Positions 1-8,446 of a stretch of 64,000 nt of DNA are shown here, in pieces; the stretch's first letter is position 1, and each line of letters starts with the position of its first letter. The notes beneath the pieces were generated by a model, which worked only from the letters and a program-made list of their open reading frames with translations, did no database searches and was not told where the DNA came from. The stretch covers positions 1,893,426 to 1,957,425 of the forward strand of contig NZ_CP118753.2 of the NCBI RefSeq assembly GCF_034480035.2, given 5' to 3'. Made by a program: the position numbers and the translations under genes. The stretch is from Methanosphaera sp. ISO3-F5. Lineage in GTDB: Archaea; Methanobacteriota; Methanobacteria; Methanobacteriales; Methanobacteriaceae.

Positions 1-406
1 TAAGGGTGAGCACGCTCTTAACATCATTACTTGTACGTGTAGCATACTTTTCAATCAAGTTACGGATAAGATCATAACTAACAATAATATCCCCATTAAG
101 CACGATGAAACTCTCATCAATATACTCTTCTGCACTACCAATAGCATGAGCAGTACCAAGCTGCCCATCCTGGATTGCATAGTTGATGTTAACACCAAAC
201 TCGCTACCATCACCAAAGTATTCTTCAATCACTTCTCTCTTATATCCTACTACTAATGTAATATCTTTGATACCTGCATCTCTTAAAGATTCAATATTGT
301 ATTGTATTAATGGTTTTCCACCAGTAATTAGCATAGTTTTTGGTCGTGTCGTGGTTAAAGGACGCATCCTAGTTCCTTCACCAGCTGTTAATATAACTGC
401 TTTCAT
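1..406 (-). CDS. Sugar-1-phosphate nucleotidyltransferase, GlmU-like (N-terminal part)
   Basis: The gene reads leftward and runs off the window. About 135 residues are visible, beginning MKAVILTAGEGTRMRPLT, the signature nucleotide-binding loop of the NTP-transferase family (GxGTRMRPLT). Further in are the substrate-binding LGTAHAI segment and a VLNGDIIV metal-binding stretch. Archaeal proteins with this start are usually bifunctional UDP-GlcNAc pyrophosphorylase/acetyltransferases or glucose-1-phosphate thymidylyltransferases. The part that would separate these (the C-terminal left-handed beta-helix) lies outside the window. LGTAHAI favours the UDP-sugar (GlmU) type, which would work with the GlmM mutase encoded at about 19-20 kb. 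The ATG is preceded by a good ribosome site (AGGTGACT). Confidence 0.85.
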   Translation of the reverse strand, partial: MKAVILTAGEGTRMRPLTTTRPKTMLITGGKPLIQYNIESLRDAGIKDITLVVGYKREVIEEYFGDGSEFGVNINYAIQDGQLGTAHAIGSAEEYIDESFIVLNGDIIVSYDLIRNLIEKYATRTSNDVKSVLTL

Positions 407-533
407 TAATAGTCACCTAAAATGTTATCTTAGTAATATCTTTATATGTTAACATATTTAGAGTTTTATCATGGGATTATAATAAGTATAAATAGTATAA
501 TAATTATAAAAAGTATTACTGGAGGAAATATTA

Positions 534-764
534 ATGTCAAAAACAATTAAAGTAAGTGATAGTGTTCATTACCAGTTAGGATTAAAAGGAAATAAAAATG
601 ATACTTATAATGATATAATTCAACGTTTAATCGATGAATCAAATGAAGAATTCACTGACGAAGAAGCAAAAGAATTTAATCGAAGAGTAAAAAAATTTGA
701 AAACGGGGATTATTCTGATACAAATAAATTAAATATCGAAGACGAATTAAAAAAATTAGGTTAA
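534..764 (+). CDS. Putative antitoxin of a RelE-type toxin-antitoxin pair
   Basis: This 76-residue protein is highly charged. It begins MSKTIKVSDSVHYQLG, a ribbon-helix-helix-like start (TIKVSD...L..LK) followed by a helix with DTYNDIIQRLIDES. That pattern is seen in small archaeal VapB/RelB-like antitoxins. The acidic C-terminal tail (DTNKLNIEDELKKLG) would be the segment that binds and neutralises the toxin encoded 4 nt downstream. A clear GGAGG ribosome site precedes the ATG. Such antitoxins usually repress their own operon by binding the promoter, but no operator repeat was identified here. The assignment rests on size, charge, N-terminal pattern and gene order. Confidence 0.7.
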   Translation: MSKTIKVSDSVHYQLGLKGNKNDTYNDIIQRLIDESNEEFTDEEAKEFNRRVKKFENGDYSDTNKLNIEDELKKLG

Positions 765-768
765 AATT

Positions 769-1038
769 ATGAGTTATTCAATATACGAACACAAAGAAGC
801 TACTAAGTTTCGTAAAAAACATAACAAAGATAAAAAATTATTGGAACGTATATTACATAAATATGATGAAATAAAAGAAAATCCACATGATTATCAATTC
901 AAACAATTACAAAGTTCTAAATGTCCACAATGCAAACGTGCCAGAGTTGGAAATTATAGAATAATCTTTTTCATTTCAGAAAAGGATATAGAAATAGTAT
1001 CAATAATTTCATGTAGAAACAATTATAAAAAATATTAA
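769..1038 (+). CDS. RelE/ParE-superfamily mRNA interferase toxin
   Basis: This is an 89-residue basic protein starting 4 nt after the antitoxin stop. The C-terminal half has the RelE-fold core: a strand with RARVGNYRIIFFIS, where Arg and Tyr fall at the usual catalytic and RNA-contact positions, followed by DIEIVSIISCRNNYKKY. The N-terminal helical part (KEATKFRKKHNKDKKLLERI) is typical. Family knowledge predicts ribosome-dependent mRNA cleavage. A CPQC pair in the middle is unusual for RelE and may bind metal or simply be lineage-specific. The frame is intact, so the module may be functional. Confidence 0.75.
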   Translation: MSYSIYEHKEATKFRKKHNKDKKLLERILHKYDEIKENPHDYQFKQLQSSKCPQCKRARVGNYRIIFFISEKDIEIVSIISCRNNYKKY

Positions 1039-1129
1039 TCAAACTTTTGGATAAGATAGTAATCCCATTGGGGCTCTGTAGAAATCATATGAAAATGCTG
1101 AAGAACAATATTCAACTTATCCATCAATA

Positions 1130-1555
1130 TAATTGCTAATGCACGTTTAACATGGAACCTATTAGAAAGATATAAATTATTGCATGAATCATATGATAAT
1201 CTTCATCAAACACGTTACAGATTCAACACAATTTTTACAGTTTATACAATTAATTTTTCTTTTCTTAAAAAGTGTTAATACACCAGCCTAAACAAGTACT
1301 CAGAGATTTGGTTCAAACATTTAATAATTTTTTCAAAGAAAATGATGATTTTCCTAAATTCAAGGCTAAAAAACATACACTATACTCGTTTAGATTACAA
1401 AATAACAATCATAGTATTTGAATACATGGATATAAAATCAAACTACCTCCATACATGGTGGGATAAAATTCAAAACAAGCAAAAAATACAAAAGAAAGAT
1501 TATCTAATTTCAAAATCAACAATGCTGTAGCAGAATTCAAAAATGAAAAATATTA
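1130..1555 (+). pseudogene. Decayed TnpB (IS200/IS605-family) transposase fragment
   Basis: Translation in shifting frames gives typical TnpB N-terminal pieces: ANARLTWNLLERYKLLHESY near 1135-1195, then LRDLVQTFNNFFKE, DDFPKFKAKK and a GYKIKLP-like piece from about 1293 to 1460. At least two stops and one frame break interrupt them. The RuvC-like catalytic half is absent. The fragment belongs to a different subgroup from the intact TnpB at 1904-3208, so it is a remnant of a separate insertion. A hairpin that may be the right end of this element follows at 1625-1651. Confidence 0.75.
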
Positions 1556-1624
1556 AGAACTGGTGAGATGTGGGGGGTAGCTTGGTAAATTTAAGTTTAT
1601 TATAACTTATAACCTACTGATCTT

Positions 1625-1651
1625 CATCTTCTACAAGATGGAGAGGTTCAA
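1625..1651 (+). repeat. Hairpin, possible right end of the decayed TnpB element
   Basis: CATCTT-CTAC-AAGATG forms a perfect 6-bp stem with a tetraloop, followed by GAGAGGTTCAA. A closely similar sequence (CTTCTATAAGAGGGAGAGG then CTCAA) stands alone at 8198-8227. IS200/IS605 elements end in subterminal hairpins that also form the 3' part of the TnpB guide RNA. Position about 70 nt after the tnpB remnant fits that role, but this is inference. Confidence 0.4.
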
Positions 1652-1894
1652 ATGAATTATCACTTATGGATTCCCTGATTAATTTTATACATGTTAATCA
1701 AGATAACCCTCATTAAGAAAGCATTATGAAAAATTATTAGTTATGAAGAGTACTTGACAAAATTATTTTTGATAGAAAAAAAAGTATTACTCCCATGGAA
1801 TAATCCTTTTAATCTTATAAAAATAATAATTGTCTTTGCAAAATCAAACTAACAATTATTACAAAAGAATTATGACATAATCATAATTTTTTTA

Positions 1895-1923
1895 GTAAAA
1901 TGTTTAAACGGGTTTAATTTTAC
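1895..1923 (-). repeat. Inverted repeat spanning the tnpB stop codon
   Basis: GTAAAAT...ATTTTAC encloses a second inverted repeat TTAAAC/GTTTAA. The whole structure overlaps the last codons and stop of the tnpB at 1904-3208. In TnpB systems the 3' end of the gene is also the guide-RNA scaffold and element end, so this is the best local candidate for such a structure. A simple transcription terminator is the alternative. Confidence 0.4.
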
Positions 1924-3208
1924 TTGGAGCGTACTGGACCCACTTATACAGTCGTTCAACATGGAATTTCTGCTTACATTTACGTATAATATTGGCAGCA
2001 GCATTTACATCGGCATTGATAAGTTTTCCTTTACTCGTTTTGTATAGTCCTCTTTTTATTCTTGTTCCTTTGAATTCATAAGATTTGTTATTGTTTGGCC
2101 GGTATTTAGGTAGTATGTCGTTGTCTAGGAAGCTACTTTTACTGGTATATGATTCTTCTTGAATTATTAGCGTTATGTCGTGTATTTTGCATTTGTTTTC
2201 TAGTTTTTCTTTGAATTTTTTGAATGCCATGTGTGCAAATATTTGATTTTGAGGTGGCCTCATATTGCTTTGGTTTTGAAAATCCTTGTTATATCCGAGA
2301 ACAATTGTACCAATATCCTGTTTTTCACATATACTTAGTATAAACCGAGTGACGTGATTTAAATAATTGTTTTGTATTTGTTTAAACTTGGTGTTTATCT
2401 TTATTATTCGTTGTGATTTTTTTAGACCTTGTTTATTTAATATTGATTGATAATGTGCACATTTTTTACTTTTGAAGGCTATTTGATTTTTTAGAAATCT
2501 CCCGTCCACAATAAATGGAGTCCCTTCCGTTGTAACCAGAGCTGCAAAATTATTAACACCCAAATCAATACCCATAACATTATCTTTATCCAAACCGAGT
2601 GGTTCTTTTTCTATTTGATAAGTAAAGTTTGCCTTAAACATTCTACCATTATCTATTGGTATAATTTCCACCTGAATAATCTTTTTATCACGTATATCCT
2701 CCGGAATTTTAATCCTAGGCCTACATTTCACATCATCTAATTCTTTCTTATATTTCCTACTAAGAGGTAATTCAATAAAACCCTCCGCAAGTTTCTTTTT
2801 AGAAGAGGTTATAGACTCTTTCGGTATAATAATATTATGTAAACGATTATCATGCTTTTTAGGACCATTAACCTCCCGATCAAATTCATTATCAATTTTT
2901 TTATTCAATAATGCAACATACCCATTAAAAGAACCCACATGCTTTTTAATAGCAGCATTTGCCAAATGAGCTTGAATAAAAGAATAAACATCACCATATT
3001 TAGATTTAACTTTATTAATAATGGTTTTATAATTTATTTTTTTATAATGTTTTTCATCACTTTTTTTGATTAAATGGGTTGTTTCTACAGTATAATTTCT
3101 TAAATCATTAAGTTTAGATGAAATATCCACTAAAACATTAAATTGCTTCTTAGAAAGCCCACGAACCAGAATACTCTTAGTCAAATACAAATTATCATCA
3201 ACACACAT
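1904..3208 (-). CDS. tnpB: TnpB-family RNA-guided nuclease (IS605 OrfB / IS1341 type)
   Basis: This 434-residue protein has all three RuvC catalytic segments intact: D in MGIDLGVNNFAAL, E in LIIQEESYTSKSSFLD, and D in LINADVNAAANIIRK. The helical linker with IVLGYNKDFQ and the RPPQNQIFAHMAFKKF segment, typical of TnpB, lie between. The four-cysteine zinc knuckle found in many TnpB proteins is absent; the ESYTSKSSFLD form lacks even the single Cys often seen there, as expected for one TnpB subgroup. No TnpA (Y1 transposase) gene is adjacent, so this is a stand-alone tnpB. Family members are RNA-guided DNA endonucleases that act at the empty donor site. Length is somewhat above the usual ~400. 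The frame is complete and presumably expressed (GGGGTGAA upstream of the ATG). Confidence 0.9.
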   Translation of the reverse strand: MCVDDNLYLTKSILVRGLSKKQFNVLVDISSKLNDLRNYTVETTHLIKKSDEKHYKKINYKTIINKVKSKYGDVYSFIQAHLANAAIKKHVGSFNGYVALLNKKIDNEFDREVNGPKKHDNRLHNIIIPKESITSSKKKLAEGFIELPLSRKYKKELDDVKCRPRIKIPEDIRDKKIIQVEIIPIDNGRMFKANFTYQIEKEPLGLDKDNVMGIDLGVNNFAALVTTEGTPFIVDGRFLKNQIAFKSKKCAHYQSILNKQGLKKSQRIIKINTKFKQIQNNYLNHVTRFILSICEKQDIGTIVLGYNKDFQNQSNMRPPQNQIFAHMAFKKFKEKLENKCKIHDITLIIQEESYTSKSSFLDNDILPKYRPNNNKSYEFKGTRIKRGLYKTSKGKLINADVNAAANIIRKCKQKFHVERLYKWVQYAPSKIKPV

Positions 3209-3552
3209 AACAAATAACTAAAAAAAATTCACCCCAATTTCAACTTTTATAAAAAAAAATCATAAAAGAGTAAACAATAACATAAAATATAAAATATACT
3301 TATAATTTATAAAATTATTGAATAAACTTATGATTTTATAATAATATTCTATACAAACACATATATAAATGTAATCCAGACATGATAACAAATAAAAGGG
3401 GAACTGATAACTAATATAAAACCCATAATCAAATAAATATAATAATAAACAAAAAAAGTCAAAATGATAAAAAGTATTACAAAAACAAATAAAAAGATAA
3501 TTATGTCAGATACTTATGGAATAAAAATATAATATTATTAAAGGTGATTTTG
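3209..3552. other. AT-rich intergenic stretch with a dispersed motif
   Basis: No reading frame with a ribosome site was seen. Around 3470-3525 it carries AAAAAGTATTAC followed about 35 nt later by ATTATGTCAGATACTTATGG. This resembles a segment at 5757-5815 and shorter matches elsewhere (see findings). Confidence 0.5.
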
Positions 3553-3846
3553 TTGATATATACAATTGATGAAATAAAATCTAAAACTACACCTCTTGCT
3601 AAAGAATATAACTTATTAAATTTACGTCTTTTTGGTTCTTATGCTAAAGGTATTGCTACAAATGATAGTGATATTGACTTAATTATGGATACGGGGGGGA
3701 TTATGAGGTATATTAAATATTCATCTTTATTACATAAATTAGAAGAAGTTTTTGAGTGTTCTGTAGATTTAATCACGAATGATTTTTCAAATAAGGATTT
3801 TCTTAAAAAAATAAAAAAAGATGAGGTTTTACTATATGAACGTTGA
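3553..3846 (+). CDS. MNT-type minimal nucleotidyltransferase (putative antitoxin)
   Basis: This is a 97-residue protein with the minimal nucleotidyltransferase signature LFGSYAKG followed by SDIDLIMD (the GS-x-A-x-G loop and the Asp-x-Asp metal ligands). A third acidic site lies in CSVDLITND. The TTG at 3553 is chosen as start because it gives MIYTIDEIKSK, matching the N-terminus of the paralogue at 18588-18884, and because AAGGTGAT lies at the right distance upstream. An in-frame GTG at 3544 lies within that ribosome site. MNT proteins pair with HEPN RNases and neutralise them by AMP transfer. The stop overlaps the downstream HEPN-like gene. Confidence 0.85.
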   Translation: MIYTIDEIKSKTTPLAKEYNLLNLRLFGSYAKGIATNDSDIDLIMDTGGIMRYIKYSSLLHKLEEVFECSVDLITNDFSNKDFLKKIKKDEVLLYER

Positions 3847-4057
3847 TGAAAAGCATACATTAGAATTAATTCTTCATTATTGTAATAAAATTGAAAGCCA
3901 TATTGAATATTTTGGGGATAATAAAGAAACTTATATGACAAATGAGCATTATCAAGTACATATTCAGCATAATTATTGGAACAGAATACAAAATTTATAT
4001 GAAAAAGAATATGTTGAAAAAGACAATGAATTCATAAAAGAAATGATGAGTATGTAA
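3836..4057 (+). pseudogene. Truncated HEPN (DUF86-like) toxin partner
   Basis: The ATG overlaps the end of the MNT gene, the usual MNT-HEPN arrangement. The first 40 residues look like a DUF86 HEPN start (EKHTLELILHYCNKIESHIE, then FGDNKETYMTNEHYQV). The remaining 33 residues do not continue the family pattern. The expected I-Q-I-G-E-L helix and the RNase motif R-x4-6-H are missing, and 73 residues is well short of the usual ~110. The simplest reading is an internal deletion that removed the catalytic helix. It is therefore unlikely to be an active RNase. A divergent protein is possible but less likely. Confidence 0.6.
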
Positions 4058-4116
4058 TGGTAATACTGCTTTGAAATTTAATTAACTTATAAAATAACTT
4101 ACTGGGAGGTAAAATT

Positions 4117-5487
4117 ATAACAGAAAATGCAAAAACAAAGGGAGTAAAAACAATACTCGGAGACCCAAGAATAGCCGTGCGAAAAATGAGCATACCCCTA
4201 ATAATATCCATGCTACTAGTAAGCATATACAACCTAGCCGACGCAGCATGGGTAGCAGGACTAGGAAGTGATGCACTAGCAGGAGTAGGATTTGTAACAC
4301 CATTATTCCTCATACTGGTAGGACTAGGAAACGGACTCGGAGGAGGAGCAACAAGCGCACTATCAAAATACATAGGACAGCAAAGAAAAGACAAAGCAGA
4401 CAATGGTGGACTACACGTAATAATACTAACCACCATAATCTCATTAATAATAACAGTACTGCTATTACTGGCACTAAAACCACTAGTAACCATGATGGGG
4501 GCCGGAAACACATTAAACTACGCATTAGACTATGGACAAATAATGTTTGCCGGATCCATACTATTCGTACTGCCAAACGCAATGTACGGAATACTAAGAG
4601 CAGAAGGTGACGTGAACAGGACAATGGTAGCAATGGCAATATCCGGTATATTAAACATCATAATAGACCCAATATTCATATACACATTAAACCTGGGAGT
4701 AAAAGGAGCAGCACTAGCAACACTACTCTCATCAGCACTAGTAATACTAATAATATCCTACTGGTTCTACATAAAAAAAGACACATACATAAAACCAACA
4801 AAAACAAACTTCAAATTCAGCAAGAAAATCAGCTACGACATACTAAAAGTAGGAATACCAGCAAGCCTGGAACTACTACTAACATCAATACTAATAACAG
4901 TACTATCAACAATACTCACCATGGTAGCAAGTACCGATGCAGTAGCAGTATACTCAACAGGATGGAGAGTAGTAAGCCTAGGAACAATGCCGATAATCGG
5001 AATATCTACAGCACTAGTAAGCATAGTAGGAGCAAACTATGGTGCCAAACAACTAGAAAACATAAAACTGGCCCACAGGTACAGTATGAGACTAGCCTTA
5101 CTAATAGCAATACTGACCGGGGCAATAATATACATATTCGCGCCACAAATAGTAGTTCTCTTCTCATATAGTGCGGGAAGTGCACACTTGGCAGGAACAA
5201 TGACTGACTTCCTAAGAAACATGACCTTATACTACCTGTTCATGGCGTTTGGTGCACCATCAACTTTCCTCTTCCAGGGAGTGGGAAAAGGATTAACTGC
5301 AATGGTACAGACACTGCTAAGAAATGTAGTATTCAGCATACTCTGTGCATACCTGTTCGCACTGGTACTGGGTATGGGAGAACACGGAGTATGGTATGGA
5401 ATAGTAGTCGGACAAATAATAGCAAGTATAGTGACCACAATATGGGCAAACACCTATATTAACAGACTAATTAGGTTAAACACCTAA
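4117..5487 (+). CDS. MATE family multidrug/cation efflux transporter
   Basis: A polytopic membrane protein of about 456 residues with twelve predicted hydrophobic segments. It has MATE signatures: RKMSIPLIISMLLVSIYNLA at the start, then GLGNGLGGGATSALSKYIGQ, with a second homologous half beginning near KVGIPASLELLLTSI. It should export drugs or metabolites using an H+ or Na+ gradient. The first standard start is GTG at 4177. However, the frame is open upstream and encodes TENAKTKGVKTILGDPRIAV, which matches the conserved N-terminus of methanogen MATE proteins. The ribosome site GGGAGGT (4104-4110) is correctly placed for an ATA (4117) or ATT (4114) start, so a non-standard or mutated start codon is inferred. 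Confidence 0.9.
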   Translation: MTENAKTKGVKTILGDPRIAVRKMSIPLIISMLLVSIYNLADAAWVAGLGSDALAGVGFVTPLFLILVGLGNGLGGGATSALSKYIGQQRKDKADNGGLHVIILTTIISLIITVLLLLALKPLVTMMGAGNTLNYALDYGQIMFAGSILFVLPNAMYGILRAEGDVNRTMVAMAISGILNIIIDPIFIYTLNLGVKGAALATLLSSALVILIISYWFYIKKDTYIKPTKTNFKFSKKISYDILKVGIPASLELLLTSILITVLSTILTMVASTDAVAVYSTGWRVVSLGTMPIIGISTALVSIVGANYGAKQLENIKLAHRYSMRLALLIAILTGAIIYIFAPQIVVLFSYSAGSAHLAGTMTDFLRNMTLYYLFMAFGAPSTFLFQGVGKGLTAMVQTLLRNVVFSILCAYLFALVLGMGEHGVWYGIVVGQIIASIVTTIWANTYINRLIRLNT

Positions 5488-5835
5488 TAACTAATTTTTT
5501 CTATATAATTTGTATCTAAAAGAATATGTGGGATTTATAATTAAAGACTTAACATTTTTAAAAAATATTTAAAAAAAGAATGTATTATTCTTTGAATGAA
5601 ATCTCTATCATTGGTTAAAATGACTATGGTTAATTTTTGGAACAAGTAAATTGGTATTTGAATATGGTAAGTATAGAATTGAATATCATTATCGTATTAT
5701 GCAAAAGTATATGAAATTTATTTCTAGTGTGGGATTTGTTGCACCTCTCAAAAAGATAAAAAAAGTATTATCCAACTACAAAAAAAGATTATGTCAAGTA
5801 CTCCAATAAAATAAGAAAGGAATAGAAGATGAAGA
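5488..5835. other. Intergenic region between convergent genes, with dispersed motif
   Basis: No supported gene was found. A short open stretch (about 5630-5750) reads GTSKLVFEYGKYRIEYHYR and may be a coding remnant of unknown origin. At 5757-5815 it contains AAAAAGTATTA and, 25 nt later, GATTATGTCAAGTACTCC, resembling sequences near 1741, 3470 and 18020. Confidence 0.4.
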
Positions 5836-7164
5836 TCATCTTTTCCTGTTGTAAATAAATGCTCCGATTGTAATAATAACGAATGATATGATTATGATTG
5901 CTCCGTTTTCTATTACTTTCAAGAGGTAACTGCCTGTTGCTTTTAGGAAGTCTATGATGGCTTGGATAAATGCCAATATTTGGTTGATTAATCCTAAAAG
6001 GAAATTTATTATGGCAAACAGCAATCCTAATATTTGCTGTATAAATGCAATGATTGCGGATATAATTCCAGCTAGGAATTTCAATATCAATCCAATTAGG
6101 TTTAAAAGCTGTTGTATCCTGTTAAGTATGATTGTAATTAATTTTAAAAGCCCATTAAGTTGTTTCCATACTGATTCAAGCATGATTAATAGTTTTTTAA
6201 GTGCATACATCAAGGTAGTTATTTCCTTCATGTAGTTTTCAGCCATCTTTACCATTTCTTCCAATGCATAGATAAACATCATTTCGTATTTTATCATTGT
6301 GTGTAGGATAGGTTCCCATGCTTCATAGAGTGAATCGGCAAGTAACAGTAAATAAGCGTATGCTTCCATTAGTAATGTTTCATTGGTCATGTTGGTAGCA
6401 TTGGTCATATTGGTTATATTGGTTGCATTGGTTATATTGGTTGCATTGGTCATGTTGGTAGCATTGGTTGTATTGGTTACATTAGTGGCATTGGTTATAT
6501 TGGTTGCATTGGTCATGTTATTGGTCTGAGCTATGTTTCCATCAGCACTGATTGTTCTCAATGATACTTTATATGCAAAATAATCTGATTCATTACCTGA
6601 TGCTGATTGTAAAACTTCAAAATCAAAAACAGCTTCGGTATGATTGTTTATTTTAACTACTTCGTGGTCACCTATTTTTTTGTTGGAAATTTCGGTACTG
6701 ATTTTTATAGGGGATGATCCACTTTTAACAATACTTGAGACTACACTCCCAACGGATCCTGCCCTGTTTTGTTTGTAGCATTCGATTATTGCCTGCTTGA
6801 GCAGGTTTGAATTGCCGGCCTTTGATGCAGAGGCATGTTTATATTTATCTCCACTTTTTGCAGCAGGTTTTGAATAATCCAGAATAAATCCTATAAAGCC
6901 GTCACTAAATCTGATACTATTTCCACTTCCCATGGCTAGAATATAGTTCCCTGATTTGTCCTCTGTTTTATTATCGTCTGTTTTATTATCCTCTGTTGTT
7001 TTGTTCTTGACTGTTGTATTCTTTTCTTTTGTCTGTTTTTTATCATGTTTATCTTTATGTGTTGTATTGTTATCATCAGGTGTGGCATTGTCTGCTACGG
7101 CAATGCTTATAAAACAAAAAGAAATTAATATAACAAAAATCAAGGTAACTGCTTTTTTGTTCAT
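5836..7164 (-). CDS. Asn/Thr-rich cell-surface protein with amphipathic tail and C-terminal membrane anchor
   Basis: This 442-residue protein has a clear signal peptide (MNKKAVTLIFVILISFCFIS, cleavage near AVADNA). A highly charged Thr/Lys/Asp/Asn segment (residues ~25-75) follows, then a globular middle. Next is an array of NATNMT/NITNAT units (residues ~215-265) in which nearly every third residue starts an N-x-T glycosylation sequon. The next ~150 residues are long amphipathic helices rich in Leu/Ile (such as LLKLITIILNRIQQLLNLIG). The end is a membrane helix followed by YNRKR. This is the layout of a secreted, glycosylated, membrane-anchored surface protein. No enzymatic motif was recognised. 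The gene is divergent from the DUF4013 gene at 7357. Confidence 0.75.
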   Translation of the reverse strand: MNKKAVTLIFVILISFCFISIAVADNATPDDNNTTHKDKHDKKQTKEKNTTVKNKTTEDNKTDDNKTEDKSGNYILAMGSGNSIRFSDGFIGFILDYSKPAAKSGDKYKHASASKAGNSNLLKQAIIECYKQNRAGSVGSVVSSIVKSGSSPIKISTEISNKKIGDHEVVKINNHTEAVFDFEVLQSASGNESDYFAYKVSLRTISADGNIAQTNNMTNATNITNATNVTNTTNATNMTNATNITNATNITNMTNATNMTNETLLMEAYAYLLLLADSLYEAWEPILHTMIKYEMMFIYALEEMVKMAENYMKEITTLMYALKKLLIMLESVWKQLNGLLKLITIILNRIQQLLNLIGLILKFLAGIISAIIAFIQQILGLLFAIINFLLGLINQILAFIQAIIDFLKATGSYLLKVIENGAIIIISFVIITIGAFIYNRKR

Positions 7165-7356
7165 AATATGCCTCGTTATTACTAATTTATATTATTACCA
7201 TTATATTAAAATTTAGTGTAATTATCGGTTATATTTAATTCAAACATTAAATATTGTGTTAGATAAGTTAAAATGTTTTAAATTATAATACTTTAAGTTT
7301 TAAATACTATTGTTTAAAAACATATATCTATCAAGCAGTCAATTTATGTGATAATT

Positions 7357-8160
7357 ATGAATTTGCGTGAAAATATACTGGATGCCATCAAATATCCTAT
7401 AAGCGATACTCGAAAATTTTTAATATTCTGTGCTTTAATTATTCTAATGACATTATCAACAGTTATTCCATCATACGGCATAAATAATGAAACTTTATCC
7501 ATCTTTCTAGCACTAGTCACTTTAATAGTCTTATTCATAGTACTAGGATACCTAATCGAAGTTATTAAATGCAGCACTGAAGGTGAAGATATCCTCCCCG
7601 ATTTCGACTATGTGAAACACTTCGTCATCGGAGTCAAAGCAATGATTTTAGACTTAATCTACTTTATCATACCACTAATCATAGCCATACTCGTAGCTTC
7701 AGCAACAGGACTATTCACTTCATTCACTAAAATCGTAGACAACAGTACTGAGGCAATAATAAATGGTGCAACCAATTTAACCATGATCATGGCAGCAATA
7801 CCAAAACCACTGATGAACACATTCTATAATGCATTAACCGTAACATTAATTGTTGCAATCATATTATTTATCATATTTTCATTCATATCCTTTACGGCAA
7901 TGGTCAGATTTGCAAAATCAGGAAGCGGTACCGAAGGTCTAAGATTTATTGAAATAATAAATGACATGAGAAAAATAGGAATTGTAAAAATTCTTGTTAC
8001 ATTAATTGCAATATACCTAATTGCATTAGCCATCATAGCCCTCATCGGACTAGTCGGATTAATCCCATATATCGGCGTTTTCATAGGCATCTATCTTGGC
8101 TTACCATTTATGCTCTTATTCGTATTTAGAGCTATCGGTTTATTGTATGCTAACACATAA
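7357..8160 (+). CDS. DUF4013 family integral membrane protein
   Basis: This 267-residue protein has about six hydrophobic segments. The pattern VLGYLIEVIKCSTEGEDILPDFD is characteristic of DUF4013: a membrane helix, then a short loop with G-E-D-x-L-P-x-F-D. The C-terminal helices carry GLVGLIPYIGVFIGIYLGLP. Function is unknown; family members occur in many Methanobacteriales. The start is placed at ATG 7357 because GTGATA just upstream acts as ribosome site; an in-frame GTG at 7348 lies within that site. The gene is divergent from the surface-protein gene at 7164, so their promoters share the 190-bp gap. Confidence 0.8.
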   Translation: MNLRENILDAIKYPISDTRKFLIFCALIILMTLSTVIPSYGINNETLSIFLALVTLIVLFIVLGYLIEVIKCSTEGEDILPDFDYVKHFVIGVKAMILDLIYFIIPLIIAILVASATGLFTSFTKIVDNSTEAIINGATNLTMIMAAIPKPLMNTFYNALTVTLIVAIILFIIFSFISFTAMVRFAKSGSGTEGLRFIEIINDMRKIGIVKILVTLIAIYLIALAIIALIGLVGLIPYIGVFIGIYLGLPFMLLFVFRAIGLLYANT

Positions 8161-8197
8161 TATTAAGTCAAAAAAAAAGAAGCTGGGAAAAAATGAA

Positions 8198-8227
8198 CCT
8201 CTCCTTCTATAAGAGGGAGAGGCTCAA
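8198..8227 (+). repeat. Solo hairpin like the one at 1625-1651
   Basis: CCTCTCCTT-CTAT-AAGAGGGAGAGG folds into an imperfect stem and is followed by CTCAA. It matches the 1625-1651 hairpin over about 25 positions. No transposase gene of the matching type is adjacent, so it may be a solo element end or a mobile hairpin used as terminator after the DUF4013 gene. Confidence 0.4.
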
Positions 8228-8446
8228 AATCACATATTATTCAAAGAACACCTCCCCTATCTTGCACAATCTATGCATGTTTTTTGAATCAATTCCCAAA
8301 TAAATACATTAAATTTGGAATAAAAACCATAAAATATTCTTATAAACCAAAGTTCTGCAGGGATCTAATACTTTTTTTCCTTCAAAAATTAATTTAGGTC
8401 AGCTATGATAATCCTTAAAAAATAGAGGCTGTAAATTTTTATAGGC

